From Endomychus coccineus (Eukaryota; Arthropoda; Insecta; Coleoptera; Endomychidae), in contig CAUEHT010000001.1 in NCBI GenBank assembly GCA_958510875.1, forward strand, positions 372,001 to 436,000: a stretch of 64,000 nucleotides of DNA. The letters are read 5' to 3'. Shown here piece after piece: positions 51,278 through 62,365 of the stretch. The notes beneath the pieces are model-generated. The model was not told where the DNA came from. It was given only the letters and a program-made list of their open reading frames with translations, and ran no database searches. Positions within the stretch are counted from its first letter, which is position 1, and each line of letters starts with the position of its first letter. Made by a program: the position numbers and the translations under genes.

Positions 51278-52321
51278 GTGAATATCCCACAAGTATTATT
51301 GGCCAGAGATATTCCGCAATATAGCGAAGTACGTGCATGGATGTACGCAGTGCCAAGCATACAAAGTGTCTCAACAGCAGAAGCCTGGATTTATGCAGCC
51401 GGCCGTAAATCAGTTTGCTTGGAAATGTGTGAGCACCGATTTGGTAGGACCGTTACAAAGATCCGCCAAGGGAAACAATTTTATTCTTGTCATGCAGGAC
51501 CGTTTTACGAAGTGGGTACAGTATAAGCCGTTGAGAAAAGCTACCACGCAGGCTGTAACTCGAGCTTTCTACGAGGAAATCATAACTCGTTTTGGTTGTC
51601 CGGAAACCGTCATCAGCGACAAAGGGACGCAGTATGAAAGTAAAATTTCAAGACCCTCCTGAAGGAGTTTGGGGTTAAGCACCGCCTCACTCCTACATAT
51701 ACTCCGCTATGCAATCCCGTGGAGAGAACAAACTGGACTTTAAAAACCATGATTGCACAATTTTGCAATGGAGACCACCATAAATGGGATACATTTCTAC
51801 CCGATTTTCTATTTGCCCGAAATTCCGCCCCACATGAATCCACCGGATTTCCTCCTGCCTTTTTAAATTTTGGCCGAGAACGTGAAGTACCGAATTCGAT
51901 AGTCCGTTCCTCTACCGCTCCGGTGGAGACCGAGGAAAATATTCCGACCGATCCGAATCGTGAACAGATATCAGAACACCGAACTAGATTAGACAAATTA
52001 CGCGAAACTTTCCAACTGGTCCGTATCCAGTTATCCCGTGCTTTTACCCATCAAAGCCGTTGTTACAATCTCCGTCGTCGAGATTGGCGTTGCCAAATGG
52101 GTGATGAAGTAATGAAGGTAGAGCATCACCTGTCTTCTAGTGTCCGACATTTTGCCGCTAAATTGGCTCCGAAATATACCGGTCCGTTTACCGTAATCAA
52201 AGTAATTTCTCCGGTCATTTACGACCTGAAAGGCAAAGATGGCAAGCAAGTAAAACGAGTCCATATCAAGGATCTGAAGCCATTTAATGTTCCTAACCTT
52301 CCAGAAAGTTGGAATGAATAA
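51278..52321 (+). pseudogene. Gypsy-A integrase, frameshifted
   Basis: Part of the zinc domain is left in QCQAYKVSQQQKPGFM after HGCTQC. The core shows STDLVGPLQ, TVISDKGTQYES and, after a frame change near 51655, NPVERTNWTLK, giving the D, D and E residues. The C-terminal frame 51719-52321 ends KDLKPFNVPNLPESWNE with a GPF/Y-like segment (APKYTGPFTVIKV). Integrase inserts the cDNA. The kinase frame starts within its last 35 bases. Confidence 0.9.
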
Positions 52322-53455
52322 AGGGGCTAAAAGATTCCCCGGAATTTCTCCGCCACCGTTACGAGGGGTTGTTGCCCACCAAGTGACCCGTGAGCTTAGC
52401 GAACAGCGACAACGCACGAACACACCCAGTCCCCTAGTGCTTCTTATTCCCCAAGCCTCCCCGATATCCCCAACACGTCCGTTATTCCATGACAGATACC
52501 TCGTAGGACCTCGTCTAGGTAGCGGTAGGCAGGCTGTCGTACACAAATGAGTAACCTGGGTGGTGATTTCGCCGCTAAAATTTTTAGCGGTAAACGAACT
52601 AAGACCGGACCACATCCGTCAGCCGCTCAGGAAGTGCTAATCTAATCCCGCCTGCAACACGAAAATATCAGAATGCTGGTAGAGGAATTTGTAGGGCGGT
52701 CAAACCATTATTCAGTAATGGAATTAGCACCACATGGTAGTGTATTTGACATGCTGGAGCAGGGTCCGTTACAGATATCAACGGCCAAGACCATTTTATA
52801 CCAGATCTTACAAGCCGTGGTATACTGTCACTCGCAGGATATTGCCCACCGCGACATCAAACCGGATAATATCCTGGTGTTCGGTACTCGGAATGAACCG
52901 CGATTCAAGCTAGCCAATTTTGGATTGGCCAAGGAGATCACTGATGCCACCGAGTGGCATGGAATCGCGGGTACGCCGAGTTACATGGCACCGGAGATAT
53001 TGGGAAAACCATATGGAACCGCAGTAGACGTTTGGTCTTGTGGGGTCCTGGGCTACCAGCTGGTCCAGGGTTTCCTACCTTTTGCCGACGAGACCCTCAC
53101 GGGAACCTTAAAGGCAATAGAGGAAGGGGCAGTGGATTTTGGTTGCCCTCCTGCAAGACTGTCCCTGAAGTTTGTGGAGTACCTTTCGCTCCTCCTCAGC
53201 CGTGAACCCATCACAAGAATTGTGGTGAAAGAGGCATCTGCCCATCCTTGGTTGAGAGAGACAGCGGAAGATCCGAAGCTTACATCGGGAACGTTGTGTT
53301 GGCTGGTACAAACCGCGGACCCGGATGGATGGTCTAATCGGTTGTTAGAACGGATGAACTTGTACCGACCGAGGAGAAATAAGCGCCGTTACCGGCGATT
53401 CGTGTGTCTGCCTGGAAAATTGCCAGTGCGGATGGTGATCCCACCAAATCGGTAA
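52287..53455 (+). pseudogene. Ser/Thr protein kinase domain in Gypsy-A, broken and with NFG for DFG
   Basis: Frame 52287-52550 ends in a glycine-loop motif YLVGPRLGSGRQAVVHK. After a frame change the sequence gives GGDFAAKIFSG (the VAIK Lys) and AAQEVLI (likely the helix-C Glu), then TAA at 52643. It continues EFVGRSNHYSVMELAPHGSV, HRDIKPDNIL, FKLANFGLAKE (Asn replaces the Asp of DFG), GTPSYMAPEILG and DVWSCGVLGYQLVQGF to 53455. All kinase subdomains are recognisable. The Asn would weaken catalysis, or may be decay. It sits between integrase and 3' LTR, so it was probably captured from a host gene, as oncogenes were by retroviruses. Confidence 0.88.
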
Positions 53456-53624
53456 GAGTGGTATGTTTTTTTGTCTCTTTTCTTCCAACTCCGTTTGGAA
53501 TATTCCACCTATGAACCCAGAGATGTTGAATTGTCCTGTGATAAAACCAATATAGTTACCGATGGACAAAATGTCAGTAGTAATATAATTACTTAATGTG
53601 ATCCAATGTTCACAGGGTAATAAT

Positions 53625-54245
53625 ATGTCATATGAACCGTCCGATTCTATTGAGATAGTGCTAGACGAAGCACTGCAAAATATGGTGGATCCGTCGTTTG
53701 AGTGTCTCCGGAGTATTCAGTCCTTTCCATAGATTCCGCACCAAGTCCCGATCTTTTGGAAATCCAATCCTCACCGCCCACATCGGAACATCTGGATACA
53801 GAAAACAACCATGTTGGAGGCCTCATCATCTCCGCCGAAGCCGGAAGAGGTACAGTCCGAACCAGTCCAAGCTATGAAAACCGCAGCTACTCCGCCGACC
53901 CAGACGCACCTGAAACCGATCTACCTACCCGTCCAGTTATGGGAATTATGTTGGCAATGTGGATATCCAGGACACCGGAGAGAAAGCTGTAGCCGGACAG
54001 CGCGTCTATTTTGCTCACGTTGCGGGAAAGTAGGCGTAATCTCGAAACAACGTGGTTGTCCGAACACTCCACTTTCGAAGAAGATCCGAAACGAAAACCA
54101 GAACAGGCTTGGAACGCAGTTACCGGCTCCCTCCGATGTGGCAATGGGAAAATGCATATCCGGCTATGAACCAGCCATTGTCGTACCACCAAGATCACAG
54201 TGCATACGCTGCCGAACGTGCCCATGTCAGCGAAATCACTGGTAA
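53625..54245 (+). pseudogene. Second zinc-knuckle reading frame of Gypsy-A
   Basis: ATG 53625 begins MSYEPSDSIEIVLDEALQNM; TAG at 53730 and two frame changes follow. Frame 53811-54245 reads a Ser/Pro-rich stretch, then a CCHC knuckle CWQCGYPGHRRESC and a degraded second one CSRCGKVGVISKQ. The knuckles resemble the second gag knuckle of the same element (KLFCSRC). It may be a duplicated nucleocapsid-like gene that moved behind the kinase. Confidence 0.7.
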
Positions 54246-54770
54246 GAAGTCAAAGTTTCCGATCCGAAGAAGCAGTCAAGTGTTTCGTTCCGAAGAAGTC
54301 AAGTTGTTCCGTTTCGAAGATGTCAAGTTTTTCGTTCCCAAGTTAAATTTTCCAGTCCGAATAAGTTTTAAGTTTTCCGTTCCGAAGAGGAAGAAGTTTC
54401 AGTTTCCGTTCCGAAGAAGAGGTTTTGTTTTCCGTGCAGAAGAAGTTTCAAGTTTGTCCGTTCCGAAGAAGATGTCAAGTTTTCCGTTACCAAGTTTTGT
54501 TTTTCAGTCCGAAGAAGTTTTAAGTTTTCCGTTCTGAAGAAGAAGTCAAGTTTTTCCGTTATGAAGAAGTTTTTGTGTTTCCGTTCCGAAGAAGGTGTTT
54601 TGAGTTTTTCCATTCCGAAGAGGAAGAAGTTTCAAGTTTTCCGTTTTGAAGAAGAAGTTTTTGTGTGTTTCCGTTCCGAAGAAGATGTTATCAGTTTTCC
54701 CATTCCGAAGAAGTGCTTTCTCCGTTCCGCAGAAGAATTTTATGTTCCAAGTAAGATATTGCTATTCCGC
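54246..54770 (+). repeat. Minisatellite TTCCGTTCCGAAGAAG in Gypsy-A 3' region
   Basis: About 18 imperfect units of 25-35 bp use TTTCCGTTCCGAAGAAGAAG TTTCAAG as theme. Short frames over it are byproducts of the repeat. It ends before the purine tract at 54911 and probably expanded by slippage in the untranslated 3' region. Confidence 0.85.
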
Positions 54771-54920
54771 GATGTTCCCGAGGAAGGAAATTTAAGTTTT
54801 AACGTCACGTTAGGGTATCTTACCTTTGTATTAGATTTTTTTTCTCGTATGAAGTCTCAGATGAGAATTGAAAAATGAAAGATTCATATTCTTTCATTTT
54901 TAACCGAACTTAGGGGGGGA

Positions 54921-56950
54921 TGTAACGGAGCTTAACATTTTGAAATATCATTTAATTTAGATCAGGCAGTAAATACGGATATTTCATGTAATCTCAGTTT
55001 GAACAGTTCATTATTTCAATAGATATGCGTGAACTCCGAATGTGTATTCCGTGATTGTCACTTTTCTAAATTTCCGCAATTTTGAATAAGTGTTATTATT
55101 CAAATACATGAATCTAATTCATGCCCGTTTAAAAATTGAATTCATTCCGATAAAATATGTTGCAAAAACGGGGGTCTGGCAAGTTGACGCATCAAACTTT
55201 GAACAGCCTTATGTATAAAAAGGGCGAACAACCAAAAAACTCCGATAACACTTGTTTATTGTGCCGGGAGGAACTAGTGGAGCATCATGTGCGCAAATTT
55301 TAGATCTAAAAAGTAGCGTCACTTTTGAGCATTGTTCGGGACATAAGTAAAAAACCCTCGGCACAAAATAAGGAATTGGTGGAGCAGACTTGACCAGAAT
55401 CTCGAAAAACATACAAAAGATCGTTCTCTTTTGTGTTCTCTTTGGTGATTTCGATTTTCAAATGGTACAGTTGCTCTTTTGTGATTTTGATAACCAATCA
55501 GTACCGTTGAAGTGAGATTAAGATGAGAATCGAAGTGAATTAATTATTATCCGAGTTCAAGTCAGATTCAAACTGTGAATTAACAATAGTGTTCCGTTAA
55601 GTGAATTGTTTCATAAGGTAAATGATAGCTAAATAGTTTATATTTTTGGGCATTACGATATATTGATTTCCGAAGTTTGTGATTATTATTGTGATTGGTA
55701 ACCGTTTGTATGATATCTGAGTTCCGTAGCTTTCAGTAATTTGAATTGTTATATTTGAGTTTATCCCGTCATAAGTCGAACCGCGCACGATTTGAATTCG
55801 CACGTGAATTGAAATATTCAAGTAATTGTATGGTGTGTACAGAGTGTGTATGTTTGAACGACAGGGGCGTCTTTGGTATATTTGTGCACACTGTGACATA
55901 CCGGAAGTATAAGTATATCCCAGACGACCAAACCGCCACCGACTTGTGCACACTGTGACATACCGGAAGTATAAGCTGGGGTGGTTGTGTGATTGAGAAT
56001 CGTAATTACCCCTTATTCGTATGAGAAGTCCTCGGCCGTGGATGTAGGGGTTATTGCAGATACGATAGTTGGGGTTTGTGCACACTGTGACATACCGGAA
56101 GTATAAACCCTAATTGTTTAGATTCTGAATCTGTAAAGTGTATGAAATCTGACACCGTCATACAATTACCGGGCACTCTGTGGATAGCTAGTACAAGGAT
56201 GGGTTATGTGACAGAATAAACTCAATTAGAGTAATTATCCGAAAACACCGTAAAACCTGATATCGTACAATCGGAAAAATAGTGCAAGTCAATATTTTCC
56301 GATCCGACCGAATTTGAACCGTTAAATATATCGTAGTGTGAAATGAACATTTCATGTAATATTGCTATCTTACTGATTACCGAACACCGCTTATTACGTT
56401 AGGAACTGTTTGATTTATATTTTCCGCAAATTGATAAATGTGAATCATTTATCAACCGATCCCGTACCGTTCAATTGAAATTAAATACCGAACATATCGT
56501 AAAATAGATATGTTGAAACAGTTTTCATATACCGTTTGAGCTTCATTACGTTTTCCGTCTGTGGAAATTTTTGTGAATAATACCGGTTCAATTGGATTTA
56601 CACTGATTATTCTGAAAGTTTACTTGTTAAAATTATTATATATTTTAAATATTTGGAATTCCCCGTTTTATCAAACTATTTCTGCTCCATCTTCAAACGA
56701 GCTAAGTTTTAACCAGGTATCAATTGTAATTAAAGCCTACAATTTTGATACTGTTTTCTGCCCAATGGGCCCAGGTTCAACTTCACTGTAGCTGCCCTAG
56801 GGACAAGGTTATCTATAAATAGCATAGTGACAAGCCTTGTGGTGAGGACCCTAGCAGAAGTCCTCAAAAAGGAGTAAACCTGTAGAAAAATCTGGCGCCT
56901 GAGGATTTGAAATAAGCAGTTTACCGAAAAGTCGCAAGTCACACGTTATA
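54921..56950 (+). repeat. Gypsy-A 3' LTR
   Basis: It begins TGTAACGGAGCTTAA immediately after the purine tract and ends CACGTTATA, next to ACCT. TATAAAA is at 55214-55220. Segment 54921-56831 matches the 5' LTR (11737-13488); the last 119 bp (56832-56950) have no partner in the left copy. It includes a 190-bp segment at 55590-55770 missing on the left. The GTGCACACTGTGACATACCG motif occurs three times near 55885, 55945 and 56090. Confidence 0.9.
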
Positions 56951-57172
56951 ACCTTTCAAATGACTTATCACTCAACCCCTCTCCCCTATTCAATTTTGAG
57001 GGATTCTAGCTCCCCCTATTAGGGGGTTGCTCGTTCAAGCCTCAAATATACGTTAAAAGATGTCCCCCAAACAAAATCATTCGACGTGTTTCGGGAGATT
57101 TTTCCACTCGCTATGGGATAAGAAATATACGGGGTGGCTCGTCTGAGATGGAACATCCTGTATATATAACAA
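56951..57172. mobile_element. Foldback DNA transposon, end of the right arm
   Basis: The sequence ACCTTTCAAATGACTTATCA through CCCCCAAACAAAATC to GTCTGAGATGGAACATCCTG is the reverse complement of 10731-10950 with a few differences. TATATA follows it as it precedes the left end. It is the outer part of the arm split by Gypsy-A at the ACCT site. Confidence 0.88.
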
Positions 57173-57757
57173 ATTCCTAAAATAGAAGAGGAATATCAAC
57201 AAGTGTTACCTGTGAATGTGTCCGCACATAGTTTATAGTAGAGTAAATGTTTTAAATGTAAATTCTCAAGTAATAGAAAAGGATATCCAAACCAACGAAA
57301 TATTACCAACATTTATCCCAATATTTAATAGGATATAACAAGTGAGTCCATTTATAATTCATCATTGTGTAGGAGCATCTGAATATTAAAAGTAAGCAAG
57401 TAAAATAAACATTCACTTAGTAGTTGTATATTAGATTAAGGAAATTGAGGTTATATTGTAAACATAGAAAATTTTAAAAGTATAAATTAAAAATTGTGAA
57501 CGTAGAAAGATTTTAATAAGATATAAGGTTATATAAATAAATAGATTATCAAAGTTTTAACATTTTAAATGAGGTTTTATTTCATTCCATATAATATTAT
57601 TTCAATCAGAGTGCAATAAAATAAATAAAAATAAGAGCTAGCCGGAAGAAGAATTGAATAAAAATTTAATTCATTTAAAATTAAATAAACTCAGTAGAAA
57701 GTATCTTAACAATTGTCACTCCAACGTGGGGCAATAAAAACTCAGTAGAGCTTTTTA
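57173..57757 (+). mobile_element. Gypsy-B right flank, LTR-like
   Basis: AT-rich sequence (57180-57600) ends with AATAAAATAAATAAAAA-type tracts, then AATTGTCACTCCAACGTGGG GCAATAAAA, which looks like an LTR end and primer-binding site, and CTCAGTAGAGCT at 57757. Segment 57600-57757 is inverted relative to 8407-8620. No coding sequence remains. Confidence 0.55.
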
Positions 57758-58140
57758 TATCAATACAAAGATGTTTCAAGTGCCTAGATTTTGGACATAG
57801 GACTGTTGACTGCAAGGGACAAGACAGGTCTAAACAGTGCATAAAATGCGGCAAGGAGGGTCATAAAGCCAAGGAGTGTGGAGGAGAGGCCTTCTGCTGG
57901 AAATGCAATATACACGGCCACAGACAGGACCAAATGAGATGTACTGCCTTTAAAGCTCAGATCGAGGAAAGAAGGAAAAAACCCTCAATGCAACGAGAAA
58001 ATAACCTGAAACGAGTATCAGTGGAAAAAACTAGCAGCAAAGAGTGCCAAGAAACCGAAAGTGACAGTTTCTGTGATGAAAAGGTACAAACAGCTCGTAA
58101 GCATCTATTCGGTGTTATACTATTGTTTTTACTACATTAG
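57758..58140 (+). pseudogene. R1-clade LINE ORF1, zinc-knuckle part (right half)
   Basis: It reads RCFKCLDFGHRTVDC, CIKCGKEGHKAKEC and CWKCNIHGHRQDQMRC, three knuckles typical of R1-clade ORF1, then a basic tail in frame 57934-58140. It is the missing end of the ORF1 that begins at about 7855, separated by the nested insertions. The order of knuckles and endonuclease ORF2 agrees with R1-type LINEs. Confidence 0.8.
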
Positions 58141-58392
58141 TGTCTAACCCTGTGGAAAAAAACGGAGGAGCTGTGTGCTCAGTAATCAAAAGTGATGACA
58201 CCTGTGTTAACAAACTTGATATGGTACAAATAGCTGGTAGTTTCCCCTTTTACTTGCTTTTACTTACAAATTTTGCTTTTACTCCATTAATGTCTAGACT
58301 GTTTTATTATGAGAGTGTAAGTATGTATTATTGTGAGTGTTAGACGGATGGCGGGTGGCTGTGGAGGACAAACAGCGTGATAGAAATCAAAT

Positions 58393-60723
58393 ATGAGAAT
58401 ACTACAGATAAACGTGGATAGACGTAAACATGCACATAATCTACTTCAGAAATCCGCGGCCGATCGGAAGATAGACCTGGTATTAGTACAGGAGCCAAAT
58501 AGGGTCTTGATCAGGAATAATGGGAGATGGATTAAGGACCTAAAGGAAGACGTGGTGATTTGGTGCAGAAACAGAGAAATCGGAGTCATTAGTCACTATT
58601 CGGGGCAGGGTCATCCGACTGAACTTGGAAAAAGGGACCCTTTTCAACTGTTTTATATCCCCCAACTGGTCCTTAGAGATTTTCAAGGCCTTCATATAGT
58701 CATTATTCAGAGAGATTCGCGCCGGGGGAGGAGATTCCATACTGGTGGGAGACTTCAATGCTAAGTCTACACTATGGAACTCGAACCTAACAGACGACAG
58801 GGGTCATATTATAGAGGAATGGATTGACAGTCACAACATTACGATCAATAATACTGGCAACACCCCAACTTTTATGAGGGGAGCACAGAATTCCATTATA
58901 GATCTTACCCTATCTCTAGGAAGGTGGTCCTCCGTGATACGTAGCTGGTCTGTTCTGGAAGAGGAGAGTGGCAGCCTTCACAAGTACATCGAATTTGAAA
59001 TAGACATCAGCTCTAAACAGACAAATAGGGATCACTCCCGGTTAAATTTCCTCGACATTCCCACTTTCAGAAATTCAATATCACTTTTATCTAGTGGTAT
59101 AGAGAACCTCATACAAGCGGTGAGTTCGGCGCAGAGAAACAGTCTGGAAACCAAAGAGAACAGTGCTCCTATGGAACAACTCGCATGGTGAAATCTGCGT
59201 ATCAATGAACTGAGATGCGCCTGTAATCGGGTGCGGAGGTTTCTGCTGCGTAGACGATCTGGGCGGACTAATACAGATGAACTCAACGAAATTGAAGTAT
59301 TGAGTATAAAGAAAGAAGAAGAGTTTTAAAAAAAGAAATTGCAGCTGCGCAAAAAGAAATATGGAGGCAGCTTTGTGACAGGCTGGAAGACCGATCTGCC
59401 TGCTCGACTGCATGGGAAAACTGTACGAGTATTTGATTAAAAACAGGACCCTTATTAAAATTGAAGATAAACAGGGCCTATCAGAGAGGCAATTTGGCTT
59501 TAGACCAAACAGATGTAAGGTGGATGCGGTAAATTTTGTCCAGCACATAGCATGTTAGGACACTTGGGGTGCGGTTATTATGATAGACATTAAAAACGCA
59601 TTTAATATGGCCAAGCATCATATTATCATAAGGGAATTGAGGAAATGTAGTGTCGACGAACAACTAGTCAACACTATAGTTGACTACCTAAAGGACAGAA
59701 CTATTAAGGTGGTTAAGTTGATATTACAACAGACACAGGGTGTACCACAGGGCTCAGTTCTAGGACCTCTGTTATGGAATGTCCTCTATAACGAAGTTTT
59801 GAACATAGCGTTGGCAAGAAACTGCGTGGCGGTCGCATATGCCGATGATCTGGCCATTATAATAACCGCACCTAACAAGGACTTGTTTATATCAAGAGCA
59901 AATGAAAGTTAGAAAAAAATAGCCATGTGGGTTGAGAGAAATGGACTCGAATTGGCCACACATAAAACCGAGGCCATCAATCTGAAGAGACCCAGGGAAC
60001 GAGAAGACATTAGTTTCAGTATTGGAGGAACGCTGATAACACCAGCGAAATACGTGAAATACCTCGGGGTGTGGTTGGACGATAAACTCATATTCAACGA
60101 ACATACTAGGAAAACCTGTGAAAACGTCAATAGGCAATTGCAGCTCTGACTCGGATTCTTCCGAATACAAGGGGACAGACAATGAAAAAAATAAAGTTGG
60201 TATACGAAGTGGTACAATCAGTATTGCTATACGCGGCACCAGTGTGGTCACAGGTAGTGAGGGTTCAAAGGTACAGAAATATGCTAAAACTCACACAGAG
60301 CCTGGAGGAGCGATCCAGAACGATATACAGCTGGCAATTGCAATGGGGAGGAAACAATACCGATGCGCAGTGGACGAAACGTTTGATTCCAGATATAACC
60401 CCACTCACTGAGCACGGATCTTTCCGATCATATACATTGAGAATAGGTAAAAATGAAAATGACCAATGCATATATTGTATGGATAAGGACGACCCGCACC
60501 ACACCCTGTTTGAATGTATCAGATGACACAGGGAGAGACAAAATCTGGAAACGTATTACGGCGAGAGACCCACAGCAGAAAACCTTATATCGAAAACGAT
60601 GGAGTCGCTGGAAAACTGGAGACATGGCTCCAAATTTTTGCACAATGTTATGGAAAAGAAGGAAAAGGAAGAAAGAGAAATGCAAAACAAGGAAAAGGAA
60701 GAAATAGAGAGGCAAATAAATAA
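58393..60723 (+). pseudogene. R1-clade LINE ORF2: endonuclease and reverse transcriptase, broken
   Basis: ATG 58393 (MRILQINVDRRKHAHNLL) opens an AP endonuclease with LVLVQEPN, and after a frame change near 58740 GDFNAKSTLWNS and SIIDLTLSLG. The SDH motif is altered. RT blocks are IMIDIKNAFNMAKHH, GVPQGSVLGPLLWNVL and the active site VAYADDLAIII at 59575-59900, after a deletion of the fingers. A C-terminal CIYCMDKDDPHHTLFEC knuckle lies near 60465. Several stops make it dead. The 3' end reaches a poly(A) run before GGTTAGG at 60949. Confidence 0.88.
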
Positions 60724-61205
60724 ATCACATGACCAGATTATTATCCTATAATATAATTATGCTTCAGTAGACAACCGACACGAGATAGCTGAGGAAGGAT
60801 GACGTATGTCCTAGGATAGTCCCAGCCTCCTTAGGCTAAGGTGGAGGTTTAGTGGGTAGACCAGATCTATTCTGGAGTCCCACACTAACAGCGAAAGGTA
60901 GAAATAGTAACTGGTGTACAGGAGCATTCCTTCCCGTCTAAAAAAAAAGGTTAGGTTCTCAGTTGGACTGTGACAAACTTAAACGAGTCACAGCGCGGAC
61001 ACCTGTAACCGCAACTGAGCGCGTCCCCAGGTGGTGGATAGGGGAAAGCTCGCAACCCTGTCGACAGCAGGGCTGAGGGTAGGAGTGAAATAAAACGGGT
61101 CCCGCGGACCAACAGGACTGCACGGAGGGAAATAACCTCCTGATCAAAAAAAGTTCGGACACCTGGTGGCGTAGGTGTCAATAGAACAATGCTACACAGT
61201 GCGTT
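60724..61205 (+). other. LINE 3' region, poly(A) run and GC-rich non-coding stretch
   Basis: A GC-richer 3' region of the LINE (60760-60940) ends with CTAAAAAAAAAGGTTAGG at about 60939-60955. Segment 60956-61200 is non-coding with AGTCACAGCGCGGACACCTG and another A-run near 61146. It may be a piece of a second element. I see no gene. Confidence 0.45.
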
Positions 61206-61424
61206 AAGCACAGTAGATGAACATGACTACTTCTCCACCAGGATATCCGGTCTCCACTTCCTGTCTAGCTGTCGATGTGCATCCGGTGCATGAGCTCGTC
61301 CTTATCAGTTTTGAAAGGATGTAGGTGATAAGGATTTTATTTTATTTGTAAAGAGTATACAGGGTGTGTTCAAAAAGTGTGTCACATGTACAGAGTCACG
61401 TGACTAACACATGGCAGCATGGCG

Positions 61425-61690
61425 GCCCTAAGGTCCAACTGTCATGGCGACCATAAGGACCAGCTGTCATGGCAACCATAAGGTCCAGCTGTCATGGCGA
61501 CCATAAGGTCCAGCTGTCATGGTGACCATAAGAACCAGCTGTCATGGCGACCATAAGAACCAGCTGTCATGGCGACCATAAGGACCAGCTGTCATGGCGA
61601 CCATAAGGACCAGCTGTCATGGCGACCATAAGGACCAGCTGTCATGGCAGCCATTAAGTGACAGCTGTCATGGTAGACCTAAGGTACAGA
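61425..61690 (-). repeat. 25-bp satellite, reverse orientation
   Basis: About ten copies of CATGGCGACCATAAGGACCA GCTGT follow one another. It is the reverse complement of the array at 37520-37895. It is followed by GACAGATTGCTTCGTAGAGA-type units like those at 37200-37520 of copy 1 (61680-61830). Confidence 0.9.
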
Positions 61691-62149
61691 TTGCTTCGTA
61701 GAGATGTCACCACCAAGTGACAGCTGTCATGACGGACCTAAGGTACAGACTGCTTCCTGGAGGGGGCTCCGCCACCTCTAGGAAGTAATCTGTACCTTCG
61801 ATCCAAAAGGTACAGACTGCTTCATGAAGATGTCATCACCACTGTCAAACATCATCATCATCAGGGTTAAACCGGAAGTGGATTATATATTCGACACATT
61901 GTTACACCGGAAGTGAAACCGGAAGTGATCATTTTATTGCATATTCAGAATCTACGTGATGTGCTGAATAAAAATATACTATTTATATGTCGATCAGTTT
62001 GACCGATCTTTCGCGATAAGGATTTAAAATTTTTATTTTTTTAAGTGGGGCTTCATGGGTATCAAATGAAAGGTCTTAACGCGTAGAATATGAATTTCAA
62101 ACTTTTTTCAGAAAAGTTCTCCTGGGGTACATGTAAATGAGGAAAAACC

Positions 62150-62263
62150 TGCAAGCGACTCGGAAGCGACTCGGAAGCGACTCGCAAGCGACTCGCAAGC
62201 GACTCGAAAGCGACTCGCAAGCGACTCGGAAGCGACTCGCATGCGACTCGCATGCGACTCAAA
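62150..62263 (+). repeat. Tandem repeat, 11-bp unit AAGCGACTCGG
   Basis: Ten units of GCAAGCGACTC or GGAAGCGACTC are lined up without gaps, followed by CATGCGACTCGCATGCGACT and then a (TG)n run at 62275-62297. Segment 61830-62150 before it has no gene; ATGTCGATCAGTTTGACCGA lies near 61987. Confidence 0.9.
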
Positions 62264-62365
62264 GTCGTTCATGATGTGTGTGTGTGTGTGTGTGTGGGAG
62301 GTGTATGAGAAATGAAATATCAAATATTAATAATATTTTTTATTTATTTTTAAGAAAAGTACATT

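Larger units (their letters stand above)
11737..56950 (+). mobile_element. Gypsy-A, LTR retrotransposon with captured kinase, split by nested insertions
   Basis: Own sequence is about 11 kb: 5' LTR, gag, protease (11737-15799), then RT, RNase H, integrase, a protein kinase, a zinc-knuckle frame, a minisatellite, a purine tract TAGGGGGGGA at 54911-54920 and the 3' LTR (49700-56950). LTR ends TGTAAC and GTTATA form a slightly damaged inverted pair. The flanks carry ACCT on both sides inside the arm of the foldback element. Segment 15800 to about 49700 is foreign. All frames are broken, so the element cannot move by itself. Confidence 0.88.

Noticed and set aside
54052..54878. Phe/Ser/Arg-rich frames over the minisatellite
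   Set aside because: Their periodic products come from the 25-35 bp repeat and change frame freely.
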